Assembly: GCA_022712735.1 (NCBI GenBank)
Contig: JAFLKA010000185.1
Coordinates: 1 to 6,903, forward strand
DNA length: 6,903 nt
DNA from: Marinosulfonomonas sp.
GTDB taxonomy: Bacteria; Pseudomonadota; Alphaproteobacteria; Rhodobacterales; Rhodobacteraceae
Reading direction: 5' to 3'
Within the stretch, counting starts at the first letter, position 1. Every line of letters starts with the position of its first letter. Under the pieces are notes generated by a model that was not told the DNA's origin, searched no databases, and saw only the letters and a list, made by a program, of their open reading frames with translations. A program made the position numbers and the translations under genes. Positions 6,157-6,903 of this stretch are shown here, piece after piece.

Positions 6157-6184
6157 AGGGGCGCCGGAACTGGCGCCCCTTTTT
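6157..6184 (+). terminator. Rho-independent terminator of the flagellin gene
   Basis: AGGGGCGCC (6157-6165) and GGCGCCCCT (6172-6180) form a perfect 9-bp GC-rich stem with a GGAACT loop, followed by a run of five T (6180-6184). It lies 10 nt after the flagellin stop and separates the highly expressed flagellin transcript from flaF-flbT. Confidence 0.93.
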
Positions 6185-6187
6185 ATC

Positions 6188-6203
6188 CGCGGTAACACCC
6201 GCG
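6188..6203 (+). promoter_or_regulatory. Small hairpin in the flaF leader
   Basis: CGCGG (6188-6192) pairs with CCGCG (6199-6203) across a TAACAC loop, immediately after the flagellin terminator and 32 nt before the flaF start. It begins with CGCGGT, also present at the left of stem-loop B in the flagellin leader. It may be a leader structure or a secondary terminator stem without a T-run. Confidence 0.3.
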
Positions 6204-6235
6204 TTCTGATGCCTCTGTCGTTGAAAGGTAATGAC

Positions 6236-6610
6236 ATGAACGCTTTCAATATGGCCAAAACGGCCTATTCCAATTCAGCAGCCCCCACCCGAACCCCGCG
6301 CAGCACCGAATATGACGCCTTTGCCCGCATTACCCACCGGATGAAAACCTATTCTGCAGACAATACCAATTTTGCCGCCTTCGCTGCGGCCTTGCATGAA
6401 AACATCAAGCTTTGGACGATTTTGGCGGCAGATGTCTCTGACAAGGACAACACCCTTCCAGATGAATTGCGCAGCCGGATTTTCTATCTTTATGAATTCA
6501 CCGCACAGCACACGAGCAAGATTTTACGCAAAGACGCATCCGTGGATGTGTTGGTTGACATTAACACCGCCGTTATGCGCGGTCTTCGCAGTCAGGCAGG
6601 TGCGCTATGA
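6236..6610 (+). CDS. flaF: FlaF, flagellin biosynthesis regulator
   Basis: FlaF is a small alphaproteobacterial protein needed for flagellin production and secretion; in Caulobacter it works with FlbT to match flagellin translation to export. The 124-residue product begins MNAFNMAKTAYSN and carries the conserved AxxAY start, ENIKLWTILAADV (55-67) with its NxxLW motif, and DNTLPDELRSRIFYLYEF (71-88). The start at 6236 is preferred over the in-frame ATG at 6209 because GAAAGG (6223-6228) lies 7 nt before 6236 and family members begin with this MNAxxxA-type sequence. The upstream start would only add nine residues that do not fit. The stop overlaps the flbT start (ATGA, 6607-6610), so the two are translationally coupled. 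It lies downstream of the flagellin terminator, so expression depends on read-through or a nearby promoter not visible by eye. Confidence 0.94.
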   Translation: MNAFNMAKTAYSNSAAPTRTPRSTEYDAFARITHRMKTYSADNTNFAAFAAALHENIKLWTILAADVSDKDNTLPDELRSRIFYLYEFTAQHTSKILRKDASVDVLVDINTAVMRGLRSQAGAL

Positions 6611-6903
6611 GTGGTCTTGTTCTTAAACTCGGGCCCAAGGAACGGGTCCTGATCAACGGTGCGGTGATTGAAAACGGGGACCGGCGCAGCCGGTTGTCCA
6701 TCATCACACCGAACGCCAACATCCTGCGCCTGCGCGATGCTATCCATCCGGAAGAAGTGAACACACCCGTGCGCCGGGTTTGCTATATCGCGCAGCTGGT
6801 TCTATCCGGCGATGCGGAAAAGGAAGACGCAAAACTGCAACTCCTGCGCGGGATTGAACAGTTAAGCCAAGTGCTGACTGATCACGACAGCCGAACGCTT
6901 TTG
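6607..6903 (+). CDS. flbT: FlbT, flagellin translation regulator (3' end missing)
   Basis: Post-transcriptional regulator of flagellin. In Caulobacter FlbT binds the flagellin mRNA 5' leader and lowers its translation and stability when assembly stalls, while orthologues in some other genera act positively. The visible 99 residues start MSGLVLKLGPKERVLINGAVIENG (1-24), with the family's LxLxPxERxxINGAVIxNG signature, followed by ILRLRDAI (39-46) and PVRRVCYIAQLVLSG (54-68). No stop is reached before the window ends; family members are about 125-150 residues, so roughly 25-50 are missing. The start codon overlaps the flaF stop (ATGA), and AGG (6598-6600) lies 6 nt upstream. Its position one gene after flagellin supports a regulatory loop on the structured leader at 4595-4641. 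Confidence 0.94.
   Translation, partial: MSGLVLKLGPKERVLINGAVIENGDRRSRLSIITPNANILRLRDAIHPEEVNTPVRRVCYIAQLVLSGDAEKEDAKLQLLRGIEQLSQVLTDHDSRTLL

Noticed and set aside
6209..6211. Upstream ATG as flaF start
   Set aside because: It adds nine residues unlike FlaF and has no good ribosome binding site, whereas 6236 has GAAAGG at 7 nt.

Overview
This is a flagellar locus from an alphaproteobacterium, most likely Rhodobacterales (Roseobacter/Rhodobacter group). Three things point there: the flaF-flbT pair next to a flagellin gene, a small stand-alone rod-binding protein with no muramidase domain, and a canonical alphaproteobacterial UbiB. The assignment rests on gene content and protein motifs only; no database comparison was possible.

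Layout. Positions 2-1093 (+) hold the C-terminal three quarters of ubiB, cut by the left edge. It converges on flgD (1104-1766, -), with only 10 bp between the two stop codons. flgD sits 13 bp downstream of a fliK-type hook-length control gene (1780-3687, -), so fliK-flgD looks like a two-gene leftward operon. A 115-bp divergent region (3688-3802) separates it from a rightward pair, a flgJ-like rod-binding gene (3803-4099) and a flgN-like chaperone gene (4089-4442), which overlap by 11 bp. A 219-bp non-coding stretch (4443-4661) precedes the flagellin gene (4662-6146). It contains a GC-rich leader with two adjacent stem-loops just before the ribosome binding site. Flagellin ends in a strong rho-independent terminator (6157-6184). 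flaF (6236-6610) and flbT (6607-6903, cut by the right edge) follow, with overlapping stop and start codons.

How the genes work together. FlgD caps the growing hook and FliK measures it and switches export specificity. The FlgJ-like protein assists rod assembly, and FlgN is the likely chaperone for hook-filament junction proteins. Flagellin builds the filament. FlaF and FlbT are the alphaproteobacterial post-transcriptional regulators of flagellin, and in Caulobacter FlbT acts through the flagellin mRNA 5' leader. The structured leader seen here is therefore the most interesting non-coding element. UbiB belongs to ubiquinone biosynthesis and is probably a neighbour by position only.

No wholly new system was found. 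The observations worth following are the competing hairpins in the flagellin leader, two degenerate CtrA-like site pairs in the two main intergenic regions, a duplicated module in the flagellin variable domain, and a small hairpin holding both stop codons of the convergent ubiB/flgD pair.
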